From Miscanthus floridulus (taxonomy: Eukaryota; Streptophyta; Magnoliopsida; Poales; Poaceae): 64,000 nt of DNA. Under the pieces are notes generated by a model. It saw only the letters and a list, made by a program, of their open reading frames with translations. It did not search any database and was not told the origin of the DNA. The stretch is taken from contig NC_089589.1 of assembly GCF_019320115.1 (NCBI RefSeq), positions 22,344,580 to 22,408,579 of the forward strand, in the 5' to 3' direction. Every line of letters begins with the position of its first letter. Position 1 is the stretch's first letter. Positions 11,301 through 21,356 of the stretch are shown in pieces. A program made the position numbers and the translations under genes.

Positions 11301-13073
11301 CCCTCGAGCTTGTCCTAAGTTCTCATCCAGGTTCTAGTAGTTTTAAATTGCACACTCAACTCCCTAAATTTGTCATGAGTTCTAATCCCGGTCCTAGTAT
11401 ATGCAAATTGCACATTTAGCTCTCTAAACTTGTTCTGAATTCTCATCTCAGTCTTGGTACTTGCAAATTCCACACTCAAGGTTCCTGAAATTGTATTATT
11501 ATACCATTATGGTCCATTCACCCTATAACATTGTCCCCACCTTCGGTAATAAAAACTACTGAAAATGCATAGATGTTATAAATTATAAATATTACATAGG
11601 GGCACTTTGTTCTTGAGCCAATTTAAGCTCAGTCAGTAATAACAAATGGTGATGATAACGATTATAATTGTTAGAACATTCTAGATGGCCAAAGAATTCC
11701 TTGCATGCATATATTTGTTTCCATAAAAAAACTACCCTCAACTAACGTTTACAATTAAATGGAAGTTACAACAAATATTAAAGGTTTTGTAGATAACTTA
11801 CTAGCCCAAATGTGCATCGGGCAGTAGTGTCGTGCTAAACAAATTTGTTTCTGAAGAAAAGCTACCACAATAGAAGGTGAAGCTTAGGGGCATGGCATGT
11901 AGCAGACCGACTAGCTAGATAGACTATGAAGCAAATGTACAAGACTACCAACTATCTTGATAGATTGTGAAGCAAATGTGCACACATGAATACATAACAT
12001 ATTAAATCCTTAAATTAACTTATACGAACCTGCTTCTTGAGCAAAGACCAGGCATCTTCTTGCTCTAGTTTGTTGATACGGTGGTAGGGAACCTCTGCCC
12101 TCATGCCTCGAGCAACTGCATCTTGTCTCGTTGTAACTGAGAACACGGCTTCCTCGAGCAAGTGATTTTATCAATGGAGGCTTGAGTACCTTCTCCCATG
12201 CATGGTGGTCCCAGACATCATCCATCACCAATAAAGTCTTGCAGTCCTTCAAGGCATCCTTAAGGGTTCGCTCTAGTGCGGCCTTTGTGTTTCTTGGTGC
12301 TTGATGGTTTCCTTGTGCTTCAGTGATAGCTCTCTCTAATAGATCAGCATCGCTAAATTCTTGATTGACACTCAACCATATTCTCTTTTGAAACTCTTGT
12401 TTGATGAAGTCATGATTAAAGATCTTCTTGGCAAGGGTGGTTTTGCCAATCCCTCCTACTCCCACAATAGCATAAACCATAACATTTTTGTGTCCATGTA
12501 CATTTTTGTCCTTCTTCATGAGCAAATCCACAAGATTTCTTGTGTCCTCCTCAATCTTCTCCCCAACCACACCTAACTCATCCTCCCCTGTTGTCTCACG
12601 CCTAGCGCGAAGGGAGGATTCTACCTTTTTTGTGTTGTCCTCATAAGATGCAAGGTTAAGGAAGTTGAAGGTTTTGCTACCCTTCTCAATGTCATCTAGT
12701 CTCTCATTAAGACTTTTTAATGCGATTACCGATGTCATGAGCATGGAGAGGATTCCTCATACAAAAGAGCAAGGGATTGAAGCAGCCCATATCACAGCTT
12801 CGATCCCCGTTCCATCGCCTTGAGCTGGCACAAATCAAGGATGTTGGTAGCATCATACATGGCATTCCTAAGCTCTCTCACCCATGATTTCACACTCTCG
12901 TCGCTGATGTTCCTCTTGTCAGCATCGGCGAGGAACCTCTTAAGGTCCCCAAGCTTCATCCCCATCTTTTTTATCTCATCGGGAACACCTAAGAGCAGAT
13001 GCACCTCTTCTTTAGCCATCTCCAACAACATGTCTTGGAGGTAGGATGCTAAAGCATCCAGTACCACCACCAT
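8331..13073 (-). pseudogene. CC-NBS-LRR resistance gene, copy 1, frameshifted
   Basis: Exons inferred from splice borders and the paralogs are 13073-12030, 10665-8738 and 8464-8331. Exon 1 encodes a coiled-coil N-terminus and the start of NB-ARC, with P-loop GVGGIGKTT and kinase-2 LLVMDDVWD. Exon 2 holds GLPLA, MHD and ~15 leucine-rich repeats. Relative to copies 2 and 3, exon 1 has three separate single-base insertions near 12804, 12719 and 12138. Exon 2 has several small indels between about 10215 and 10555, so the GLPLA-to-MHD segment is scrambled. From MHDVVRSFAQ (10211) to the end of the LRR the frame is open for ~490 codons. The first residue pair is MV rather than MA. Such proteins are cytoplasmic or nuclear immune receptors; this copy cannot make a full-length one. 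Confidence 0.9.
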
Positions 13074-14590
13074 TTTTGCTGCTTCGGTATCTACAAAATC
13101 GAAATTAGATAAAAAATTACGTGTTTCGTTTTAAAGGAAAGGTAATCTTGATGGTAAAAGTACCGAGGCCCCTATAACCTTGGCACTATTATTCAAAAGG
13201 GAACACTGCAACAAGTAGATAGGTACTAGAATAATCACATTTAAATGATAACTGAGTACTTTTGGTACCAGATCTGGCGCATAGTAGCAAGCTAACGGAG
13301 TTAACAAATTAATGAGTAGCTAGCAGAAGAGAATATGATGAAGTTTGATCTATGGATGATGTTGAAATATTATATACTTGGGCACCTAAAAATCGAAAGC
13401 AGCTACACCAATCTCAAGCCGTCACCCTTGTGTGAGTATGTTTGTGAGTGGAAGAAGAGAGTATAATATCTCCAACAAAAACTAGAAAGAAAGAAAGAAA
13501 GGAAGCGGATGGAAATAAAAATAGAGAGGGCCGGGAAAGACTAGGCATATGCACCTTGATTTGCAGCGGGGAAAAGAGAATTAATGTTGTGTGTGTCCTT
13601 CGGTTCCGGCATCAAGGAAACGGACCTGTTGAGCGATGGCTGGAACTGGAAGTACATAACGTTTGACCAAGTGCCGGCGTGGTTTGCCTAGCAGTTGCAC
13701 GGTTGGAGATGCCTGGATCTGGCCTCCGGCTTGGTGTGGTGTGGGCTACTGGTCTACTTGACGGACGCTGGCGGAGGTGGGAGTAGGTGGTGTCTGAAGG
13801 GCTGAAGGGCCGATAGCGAGGATTGCGGCTAGCCGGCAACGGAGGCGTGAGCTAGGAGACGTGAGGTGTGCCTGCGGTGGCTACGTTGGGGCTGCTTTAG
13901 TCGGTGAACGAAGGCGACTTTATTTATTGTTGGGCATGGCCACCTAGTTAACTGAGCTGGTAGTGGCAGATAATTTTTTTTGTTTTACTCTGAACAACTT
14001 CAAATAAAACACACACACACACAACCACAAGGTAGAGGAGAATGTTTATATATAGGGATTTTTGTCCACAATAAAAGGAAGTTTGTAGCACACCATGATT
14101 TTGTGTTTTGTGTATCCAGCACACCCAAGCAAATAAAATGACTAGCTAGCCCACGGGCCCACTCTCCATTCCCTTTGCATGCTGTTTTATCTCTCCGTCC
14201 CTAATCTCCTTTTCCCCCTCTGGTGGCCAACAATCGTGTTGTTGGCTTCGACCAGGCACACTAGATCTCTCCTTTGCCGCTGAGCAGTAATACAGATGCC
14301 ACCGCCCAGCAACAACAAGGGGCCACCCAGGCTCATCAGCGAAGTGCAATGAGATTTTTTTTGTTTGTACCAAAGAGAGACTCTAGAAGTTTCTAGCTCC
14401 ATCGCTGGCTACTGCAATTTGTCCATCATCAACTTCTAGCGCTCGAAATCCCTACCTCTGGCTTCGCGTATTTTTCCCCTAACCACTCCACCTATAAGAT
14501 GTTTGTGTTTTTTGAGACCATAAGACGTTTGTGTTCTTTTGGGATATTCGTCCTCTCCATTTTATGTCATATGGTTTTGAAATGAGTATT
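13074..14590. other. 5' flank of NBS-LRR copy 1
   Basis: No gene is recognised. The stretch is about 97-98% like 28671-30190 upstream of copy 2. It includes a GAAA run (13485-13505), a (CA)n run (about 14009-14023) and a segment at 13545-13720 that reappears in altered form at 42900-43070, 43310-43400 and 49260-49640. It probably contains the promoter and 5' UTR of the NBS-LRR gene. Confidence 0.6.
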
Positions 14591-15490
14591 TGAAATATGA
14601 AATGAATTCAAATGAAAAATTGTCAACTATAAAGTTTTATAACTTTCCGAGTTCTACAACTTTCGTTTTGGTCGTTTCTCCATTCGAGGTCATTTAAAGA
14701 ATTTCATTTTCAGATGTGAGGAAATTCAACCGTAATTTTTTGCCTTGGACAGATGATTTCAAATGAAAAAGTTGTCAACTACAAAGGTGCACAACTTTTC
14801 AAGATCTACAACTTTTGTTCTGGGTTTTTCTCCATCCGAGGCCATTTAAAAAGTTCGAATTTTGAATTTGAGAAATTAAACATAATTTTTGTTGAATAGA
14901 TTATTTCAAATGAAAACGTTGTCAACTACAAAGCTGCATAGCTCTTCGAGATCTACAACTTTTGTTTTGGTCGCTTCTCCATCTGATATCCTTAACTACA
15001 ACTACACACCCACTTGTGACTTATAGAACATATGGATTGCTTTGGTATTAACTTCTATGAAATCTTGAAAACCAAATAGAGAGACATCATAACGACTTTA
15101 AATAAAAAAGTTTTGATCTATAAAGTTGTATAACTTTTCAAGGTCTACAACTTTTGTTTTGGTCGTTTCTTCATCCGAAATCCTTAACTACCACTATACA
15201 CTCACTTGTGACTATAGAGAATATTGACTCCTTTGATATTAACTCTATAAGATCTTGTGGTGTATATTTAGACATTCAAATGATCTTAAATCAAAAACTG
15301 AAAAGTTGTAGATCTTGTCGAGTACTACAACTTTGGTATAGTCTTCATCAGACATCATTTGAGAAAGTTACTAAGTTCATATCACAGCCGAATCAAGCCT
15401 TGAACCGGTAGTGATAGTATCACTGGTGCTTTTAGTCAAAAATAGCAGTGATGACCCAATATCATTGCCGGTTCATGGCTCAAACTAGTA
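14590..15490. repeat. Degenerate ~130-150-bp repeats with inner palindromes
   Basis: Four to five diverged units share TTCAAATGAAAAAGTTGTC and CTACAACTTTTGTTTTGGTC, so each unit is partly self-complementary. The run ends in units of the GGTAGTGATAGTATCACTG type (15405-15505). The style is that of subterminal or internal DNA of a decayed DNA transposon. A related remnant lies at 24230-24720. No element ends are recognised. Confidence 0.5.
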
Positions 15491-15719
15491 GTGATATTAT
15501 TGCCGGTTTTAGCCACAAACATGGTCCAATGTGGAAATGAGTCGAAGGGAAGAGAGTGTCAAGGGCAATATGGTCCTTTGACTGGGCATGGTGTGTCGTG
15601 GACAAAACTAATGTTTTTCATTGAGTACAATGCGCTGTGCGCAAATCCACTCTTTCTGAGTGTCCTGGGGACAAAAATCCCTATAAAAATCAACAGATGA
15701 AGCAACCACACCCGAATGG

Positions 15720-16690
15720 AACAGAGATGGGGACAACATGGAACTTTTGTATAACTGGAAACCATACAACAGATGGTTGCAATCAACTCTGAAATTACGA
15801 ATAGCTTATGATCGGCCCTTTATATCTCAAAAAATGATCGGTGGCTGGTCCAATGCGACCTCTAGGGACTAGTTAAGATTATTTATTTATTTTTTTAAAA
15901 GAAACAGATCGACAAGTGCTGAATATGGAGTGCTTACAATTACAGAACAAGACGATCGACGAGCTCGCTCGCTGGCAGCTGTCACCTGGCACCGATCGGA
16001 CCTGTGCCCCCTGAGAATAGATCGACAGAGGGGATGATTGGATCAACAGATGAAGCAGATGAATGAAGCAAACCAGAACGGAAGAGAGGAAGGGGGCGAC
16101 ATACAATTTTTGGATAACTGGAAACCACGATGATGGGTATCTTCGCCGAACAAATACGGAAGAAGTTAAAGATGGGGTTTGAATCAAAACGAATGGCTGC
16201 AATCAGCTCTGCAAATAAGAATGGCTTATTCGTCAGTGGTTCGTTCAATGCGATCCCTAGGGAGGGTCAATATTTGAAATAAAAGAAAAAGAAACAGCTC
16301 GAGGAGAAGTGCTGAATCAATATTGGGTGCTTACTGCTTACACAGTTACCGATCAAGACCACGATGATGGGTATCTTCGCCAAACAAAAAATCAAAGTTG
16401 GGGTTGAATCACAACGAATGGATGCAATCAACTCTGCAAAAACGAATGGCTTATTATTCGTCAGTGGTTGGTTGGCTGAATACGACCTCTAAGGGAGGGT
16501 CATTCTTTCTCATTATTTCAAATAAAAGAAAAACAGACAGATCCAGCAGAAGTGCTTACAGTTACCGAGCAGGACTGCAAGACGATCGACGAGTTCGCAA
16601 GCTCGCAGCTGGCTCCTTCCGATCCGAGGCTCTCGCGCCCGGAGACGAGAGTGGACGGATCGATCAGCAGAACAGTGATGTGTGTGACAT
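15720..16690. repeat. Tandem, unequal copies of a ~250-350-bp unit
   Basis: Three successive units share ATAACTGGAAACCA or ACGATGATGGGTATCTTCGCC, then CGAATGG(A/C)TGCAATCA and CGTCAGTGGTT. The last ~450 bp (16232-16680) recurs at 18414-18862 inside the same spacer. No protein-coding sense is seen; the origin is unknown. Confidence 0.7.
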
Positions 16691-16794
16691 GAATGAATGA
16701 AAGCGAGATGATGGGGATAGAGAGACGCGTAGAAGCAGAGGAGGCCCGCATGTTTTATACACACACTGCCTACGACGGAGGGGAGAGGACAGCT

Positions 16795-17030
16795 GGGCCT
16801 CGTTTAGATTGCAAGTTTTTTCACTCTCTCTTCATCTCATCAAATCTTTGGACACATACATGAAGTATTAAATGTAAATAAAAAAAATAACTAATTACAC
16901 AGTTTGATTGTAAATTACGAGACGAATCTTTTGAGCCTAGTTAGGCCATGATTGGACAATAATTGTTAAATACAAACGAAAATGCTACAGTGCCAAATAC
17001 TGATTCCTAACCTCAATCTAAACAAGACCC
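16795..17030. mobile_element. MITE, GGGCCTCGTTTAGAT type
   Basis: The 236-bp element begins GGGCCTCGTTTAGATTG and ends CAATCTAAACAAGACCC, inverted repeats with two mismatches. The inside is AT-rich and non-coding. I do not see a convincing target duplication. It is a style of miniature element very common in grass genomes. The second copy is at 32397-32633. Confidence 0.75.
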
Positions 17031-17093
17031 TGTTCTACTACTACCTCTGAACGATTAAAAAAAGGCAAACGCAAAAGAAGCAGAGGTGATTAA

Positions 17094-17337
17094 GGGCCGT
17101 TTGGTAGGGCTCTGGCTTCTCTAAAAATGGCTTCGGGTTTAGCTTCTCTGAAGAAGCAGCTTCTCTGGACGAGCTAAAGCCGCGCGAAGCTCATTTTTGA
17201 GACTTCTCCTGCGCAGACAAAAAATAGCTCCGGCTCTTAACCGGCTCCCCATGCGGAGTCCTTTTCAAAACAGGCGTTTGGCACAACTTCTGTAGGAGCC
17301 GGAGCTGAAGCCCCTGTAGGAGCCCTGCCAACGAGGC
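17094..17337. mobile_element. MITE-like element, GGGCCGTTTGGTAGGGCTC type
   Basis: The left end GGGCCGTTTGGTAGGGCTC is matched by GAGCCCTGCCAACGAGGC at the right, imperfect ~18-bp inverted repeats. The interior contains further short inverted GGAGCCGGAGCT-type motifs. No target duplication is resolved. The second copy is at 32698-32941. Confidence 0.55.
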
Positions 17338-18095
17338 TCTAAAAACGGGCCTCGCCTAATTAATCCTCAGTAATCCACTAGACGAATTTATTAAGCCTAA
17401 TTAATCCGTTATTAGCACATGTTTACTATAGCACAACGTTATTAAATCATAGACTAATTAGGTTTAATAAATTTATTTTGTAAATTAGTCTCAATAAAAT
17501 TAATTATTTTTAGTCTATATTTAATACTCTGTCTAAACGTACGAAACTTTAGCCGGTGAAAATAAAAGTCTGCATGAATTTGAACTGTGTGCCGACCGCA
17601 CCACGTCACGGGGACGCGTTGATACCAGCACACATCACAAACGACAACAGGCTCCTCTCAAGGTTCCTTTCGCCAGATTGGTGGTTCAATTTAAATAAAG
17701 GAACTTTGAAAACAGTACGTTGATTCTGAGTGCCATTTTACAACAGTAATTTAAAAGGTGAATAACACAATTTACTTTGAGGATTTTGTGGAGTACTCTT
17801 AATAAATTAACTGTAAGCAGGTTGAATGCTGAGGTGGTGGAGAGAGGAGAGAGGGCTCTAAGCTTACTATGTCTTATTAAGATGGTTTCTATCCCAAAGA
17901 TTGGGTATTTTTGTTTTTTACCTTTGGTTTCAATGCAGTGTCCTATTAATTCCTCGCGTCTTTAATTGATGCGCAGGTTGCAGCTTCGACTCTTCGAATT
18001 CTGATGCATCACGTTTGTACTGGGAAATATACTAATAGCTAGAACATTTGTTTGTGAATTTGTGTTTCTTTCATAAGTTGATTTATTTTAGTTTT
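17338..18095. other. AT-rich spacer with MITE debris
   Basis: 17345-17560 has the repeated TAATTAATCC / GACTAATTAGG / TTAGTCT character of another grass MITE family, but no paired ends are visible. 17577-17635 is a short segment that recurs at 18868-18925. From 17640 to 18095 I recognise nothing. Confidence 0.45.
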
Positions 18096-18279
18096 GTGAT
18101 TTATTTTCTAGACACCACCGTAGCGTTAACACGGGCGCTGTACCATGTCTTGCTATGCATGAGTGTTTTTCAGAGTATATACATAGTCGTATACAATTCC
18201 GTAAAAATATTGTCATTTCGTTGTTTTCATGTGTATCCCTAAAATGAAACCGTAGCGTTAGCACGGGCACTATACTAGT
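18096..18279 (+). mobile_element. Possible Helitron 3' terminus
   Basis: The segment ends ...GGGCACTATACTAGT at 18279 followed by T. A small imperfect hairpin formed by CCGT-GC / GC-ACGG lies just before it, matching the CTRRT-plus-hairpin rule for Helitron 3' ends. An almost identical hairpin motif (ACCGTAGCGTTAACACGGGC) occurs about 130 bp earlier. No 5' end or Rep/helicase gene is seen, so the element's length is unknown. The second copy ends at 33883. Confidence 0.4.
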
Positions 18280-18413
18280 TATTATGAATACGTACATCGC
18301 ACATCAAGTTTCTTCACTCCGCTTTCCATCTAACTTCCATCGTCTTTGCGTGACTTTCCAACTTCGAGTGCTTGATTTTGACGACGAACATGGACATTGG
18401 TTCGGCATTCGTC

Positions 18414-18925
18414 AGTGGTTCGTTCAATGCGATCTCTAGGGAGGGTCAATATTTGAAATAAAAGAAAAAGAAACAGCTCGAGGAGAAGTGCTGAATCAAT
18501 ATTGGGTGGTTACTGCTTACACAGTTACCGATCAAGACCACGATGATGGGTATCTTCGCCAAACAAAAAAATGAAAGTTGGGTTTGAATCACAACGAATG
18601 GATGCAATCAACTCTGCAAAAACGAATGGCTTATTATTCGTCAGTGGTTGGTTGGCTGAATACGACCTCTAAGGGAGGGTCATTCTTTTTCATTATTTCA
18701 AATAAAAGAAAAACAGACAGATGGAGCAGAAGTGCTTACAGTTACCGAGCAGGACTGCAAAACGATCGACGAGTTCGCAAGCTCGCAGCTGCCTCCTTCC
18801 GATCCGAGGCTCTCGCGCCCGGAGACGAGAGTGGACGGATCGATCAGCAGAACGAACAGTGATGTATTTGAACTGTGTGCCGACCGCACCACGTCACGGG
18901 GACGCGTTGATACCAGCACATCGCC
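18414..18925. repeat. Second copy of the 16232-16680 segment
   Basis: Nearly identical to 16232-16680. It continues directly into the segment that, in the first copy, begins only at 17577. The difference is an ~880-bp block holding both MITEs, inserted in the first copy. Confidence 0.75.
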
Positions 18926-19501
18926 ATTGCTGCAAATGTCCTTTCCAGCGTTTCAGTAGTCACAGAAAAACAGTAGACTAGTTGAATGATTGCTACTGCC
19001 AACCAATAACGGGCCCACTCGGTTTCAATCTGCTTGAGGAAAACTTTGGCGTCCGACGAGGAGACGACTCCGAAGGTGACCCCGAAACCGAAACCGAAAC
19101 CGAAGCCGAAGCCGGATTCTGGTCGAGCGAGCCTGGCCCCCCGGTAGGGACACCGAGGACAAGGAGGCGAGGCTTGACATGCACACCGTCAAGCAGTACT
19201 CCGATCCGTAGCACACCGTCAAGGAGTACAACTAACTAGAGATGCCCTATTGCCATCTGAAGGATCCGATTCCCTTCAGGTTGATAGAGCCGTTGCACAA
19301 ATTAAACTAAGAAGGTAATTAGAGCCAGTTTTGCCAGCTGGGAGGAACTGGAAGGCGTGCATCTCTCCCTTTTGATGCGTGATGCCTCACATGTGAACGT
19401 GGAGCACCGTTTCTGTTCAGGCCTTTGATTCAGAAGGTAACACTTTTTATGTTTTCGTCCATTTGTTCTAAGAAATCGTACGGCCAAACTAGGAAACTCA
19501 T
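18926..19501. other. Spacer with CCGAAA hexamer run
   Basis: Contains a short hexamer run CCGAAACCGAAACCGAAGCC (about 19081-19115). No gene is recognised. Part of the near-identical block. Confidence 0.5.
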
Positions 19502-20007
19502 GTCGGTGGCGTACCACGGCCGCGCGGCGAGGAACGACGGGAGCTCGACCCAGCCCGTGGCCGGGGAGAAGAGCCGCGCGACGCGGTCGCCGTTGGAGAA
19601 GCCGCCGGTCTGGAGGAGCGTGCCGTTGGGGAGCAGCGCCCCCGAGGAGCACCACGGGTTGGTGGCCAGCGGGTACGGGTGCAGCACGTTGGAGCGGAGG
19701 TCCAGGAGCACCGAGTGAGCCGTGTGGTCGGCGCCGTCGGCGGTGGCTGCGCACGGCGCCAGCGCGGCCAGCGAGATGTTGGAGGGGCCGTGTCGGTGCG
19801 GTCGAACATCAGGACGAAGTCCTACGGCAGCAGCTGCATGTGCATCGCCGAGACGCCGATGCTCGCATGGAAGAGCTGCCATTCTCCATGGAACGACGAG
19901 GACGGTGTGGTGGGCTCCTGCGCCGGGGCATCATCGGCGCCGGCGGCATTGGCAATGCAGCTGGCGATTAGGAGGAGGTGGAGAAGCAAGGATCTTGGCT
20001 TGGGCAT
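19502..20007 (-). pseudogene. Glyoxal/galactose oxidase-like gene fragment, broken
   Basis: From the ATG at 20007 (MPKPRS...) the frame shows a signal peptide (LLLHLLLIASCIANAAG), then GEWQLFHASIGVSAMHMQLLP. A TAG follows at 19822-19824, then DFVLMFDRTDT. One base is missing in the next codons, so the frame changes. The new frame continues GPSNISL... with HSVLLDLRSN, WCSSGALLPNGTLLQTGGFSNG and ARPWYATD, all typical of the N-terminal beta-propeller of plant glyoxal oxidase (a secreted copper radical enzyme that makes hydrogen peroxide). Similarity ends near 19502, leaving about 165 of the ~550-600 residues normal for the family and none of the later copper ligands. The same two lesions are in the copy at 35106-35611, so decay came before duplication. 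It may be a captured gene fragment; no bounding element is proven. Confidence 0.85.
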
Positions 20008-20177
20008 GGCTGCTGAGCATGCATCCATGCATGCGATCTTTTAAGCCTTTTCATGCATCCTTGCGATGTTGATAAGCTAGGTGTAGATGTAGGTTTGTAG
20101 CTAGCTTGTGTACAGAGTGTGTTGCGTTGCATTGTGATGGTACAGGGAAGGTTGCATTGCATTGTGTTGGGTGGAGG

Positions 20178-21050
20178 GCCCGAGCGGCGCTCGCCCAGGT
20201 GGCCATCCTCTCGTCGGTCTCCTCCCTGTCTCTACTTCCTTCGGTGCTTGCTCTCTGTCTGTCTCAGATTGGCAGTGTTACGAACGACGTATAGAAATAT
20301 GAAGTAAACAATCAAGCCACAGAGGAGACACACGATTTAACGTAGAAAACCCCTCCGATGTGAAGGGGAAAAACCACAGGCACCAGCCAGCAACAATCTC
20401 ACTATCTCAAGAGTTTTGGGTTACACGCCTATGACGGCTTATAAGAGAATCAAGTCTCCACGAAACCCTAGCAAGGGTGTATATACCGTACCGCTACGCT
20501 CCGGCCCAAGCCTCCGACGACAGGCCTCCGCTCCGCTCCGTCAGAAGCCCGGCCTATATCCTGGAGGAAATTTGGAACAACTCCAACAGGCAGCGCAGCA
20601 TCTGGCCGTCGGCGAGCAGACCCACCGCTGGTTGTTCCTCTCTCCATCTCCGTTCGTGCGGTTTTTCTCTCGGTTCTGTTCGGCTGTCGGTCCTGATCGT
20701 GCGGTGCACCGCTCGGCAGTGTCTGGTGCCCTTCGGTGGTGTCCGGTGCCTGTCAAAAGTGCCGGCCCAATTTTCAGTCTAGCAGGTTCGAATTTCCAGC
20801 CCTGTTTTTTTTTTTGTTTGTTCCGTGGTTTGCGCGTTTGTGCTCGGATTTAAGTTCCATCTTTTGCGTTGGTTTTCCATCGATTCAAGGAACTTATCTA
20901 AGTATTCTCGTCACCAGTTGGCATGGATATTTTAGATTGGGAACTTCTTTTGGTCTGCTTGTTTGGCGGTGATTTGGGGACAGCGGCCAAATATTTCGAG
21001 AGAAATTTTACGGCTCTCATTCACTCCCCTCTGGTCATCGTTTTCGGTCC
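20178..21050 (+). repeat. LTR-derived fragment, unit 2
   Basis: Matches 990-1475 in unit 1 except that ~400 bp (about 20256-20650) is inserted or kept here. That stretch includes the complete solo LTR at 20276-20588. The left edge abuts the DNA upstream of the glyoxal oxidase fragment with no transition sequence. The shared right part runs to about 21050. Confidence 0.6.
20276..20588 (+). mobile_element. Solo LTR (313 bp) with target duplication
   Basis: Starts TGTTACGAACG and ends CAACTCCAACA, with TG...CA borders. It is flanked by a perfect 5-bp duplication GGCAG (20271-20275 and 20589-20593), as LTR retrotransposon integrase leaves. It contains a TATATA box near 20481. It is either the recombination remnant of a small LTR retrotransposon or a lone LTR. 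It is shared with 35880-36192, so it was inserted before the duplication; the two copies now differ at about 13 sites, all right of 20298. Confidence 0.85.
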
Positions 21051-21356
21051 TTTATATTGCTACTAATTTAAATTTCTGAAAAATAAAAGGAGCCTCGTTA
21101 GGAAGCTGCATTCTCATGGCACTGGCAGCATATATATATGAACATTTAGTTGGCAACCTACGTACATTTTCAGGCTCACAATGAATCCGCAAGCCGGAAT
21201 AAGCTGTATCATAACATTTGTTTTGTAACATGACGACTCACAACTTAATTAGATGTACAAGGCTCTGTATTCTCAGGTGGTAACCTGCATCCACAGTAAC
21301 ACAGATTCGAATAAAAAAACAAATTCACATCACATCGCATTCTAGTCACCATGAAT
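21051..21356. other. 3' flank of NBS-LRR copy 2, empty CACTA-1 site
   Basis: Sequence GGCAGCATATATATATGAAC at about 21125-21144 is the unoccupied equivalent of the CACTA-1 insertion point. The rest is 3' untranslated or flanking DNA shared by copies 1-3. Confidence 0.8.

Larger units (their letters stand above)
15022..20298. repeat. Near-identical duplicated spacer block, copy A
   Basis: Paired with 30624-35902 at a constant offset of 15602-15604 bp. Outside one patch (16737-17084) I see about one substitution in ~4.9 kb. Left of 15022 the two flanks differ every ~50-100 bp. Right of 20298, inside a solo LTR, they differ by about 4%. Sharp edges inside otherwise diverged paralogous DNA point to recent conversion or crossing-over rather than simple duplication of the whole unit. 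Confidence 0.85.

Noticed and set aside
14590..15490. Possible coding exons in the AAAAGTTGTCAACT repeats
   Set aside because: The region is periodic and self-complementary, with frames interrupted differently in each unit; more like transposon debris.
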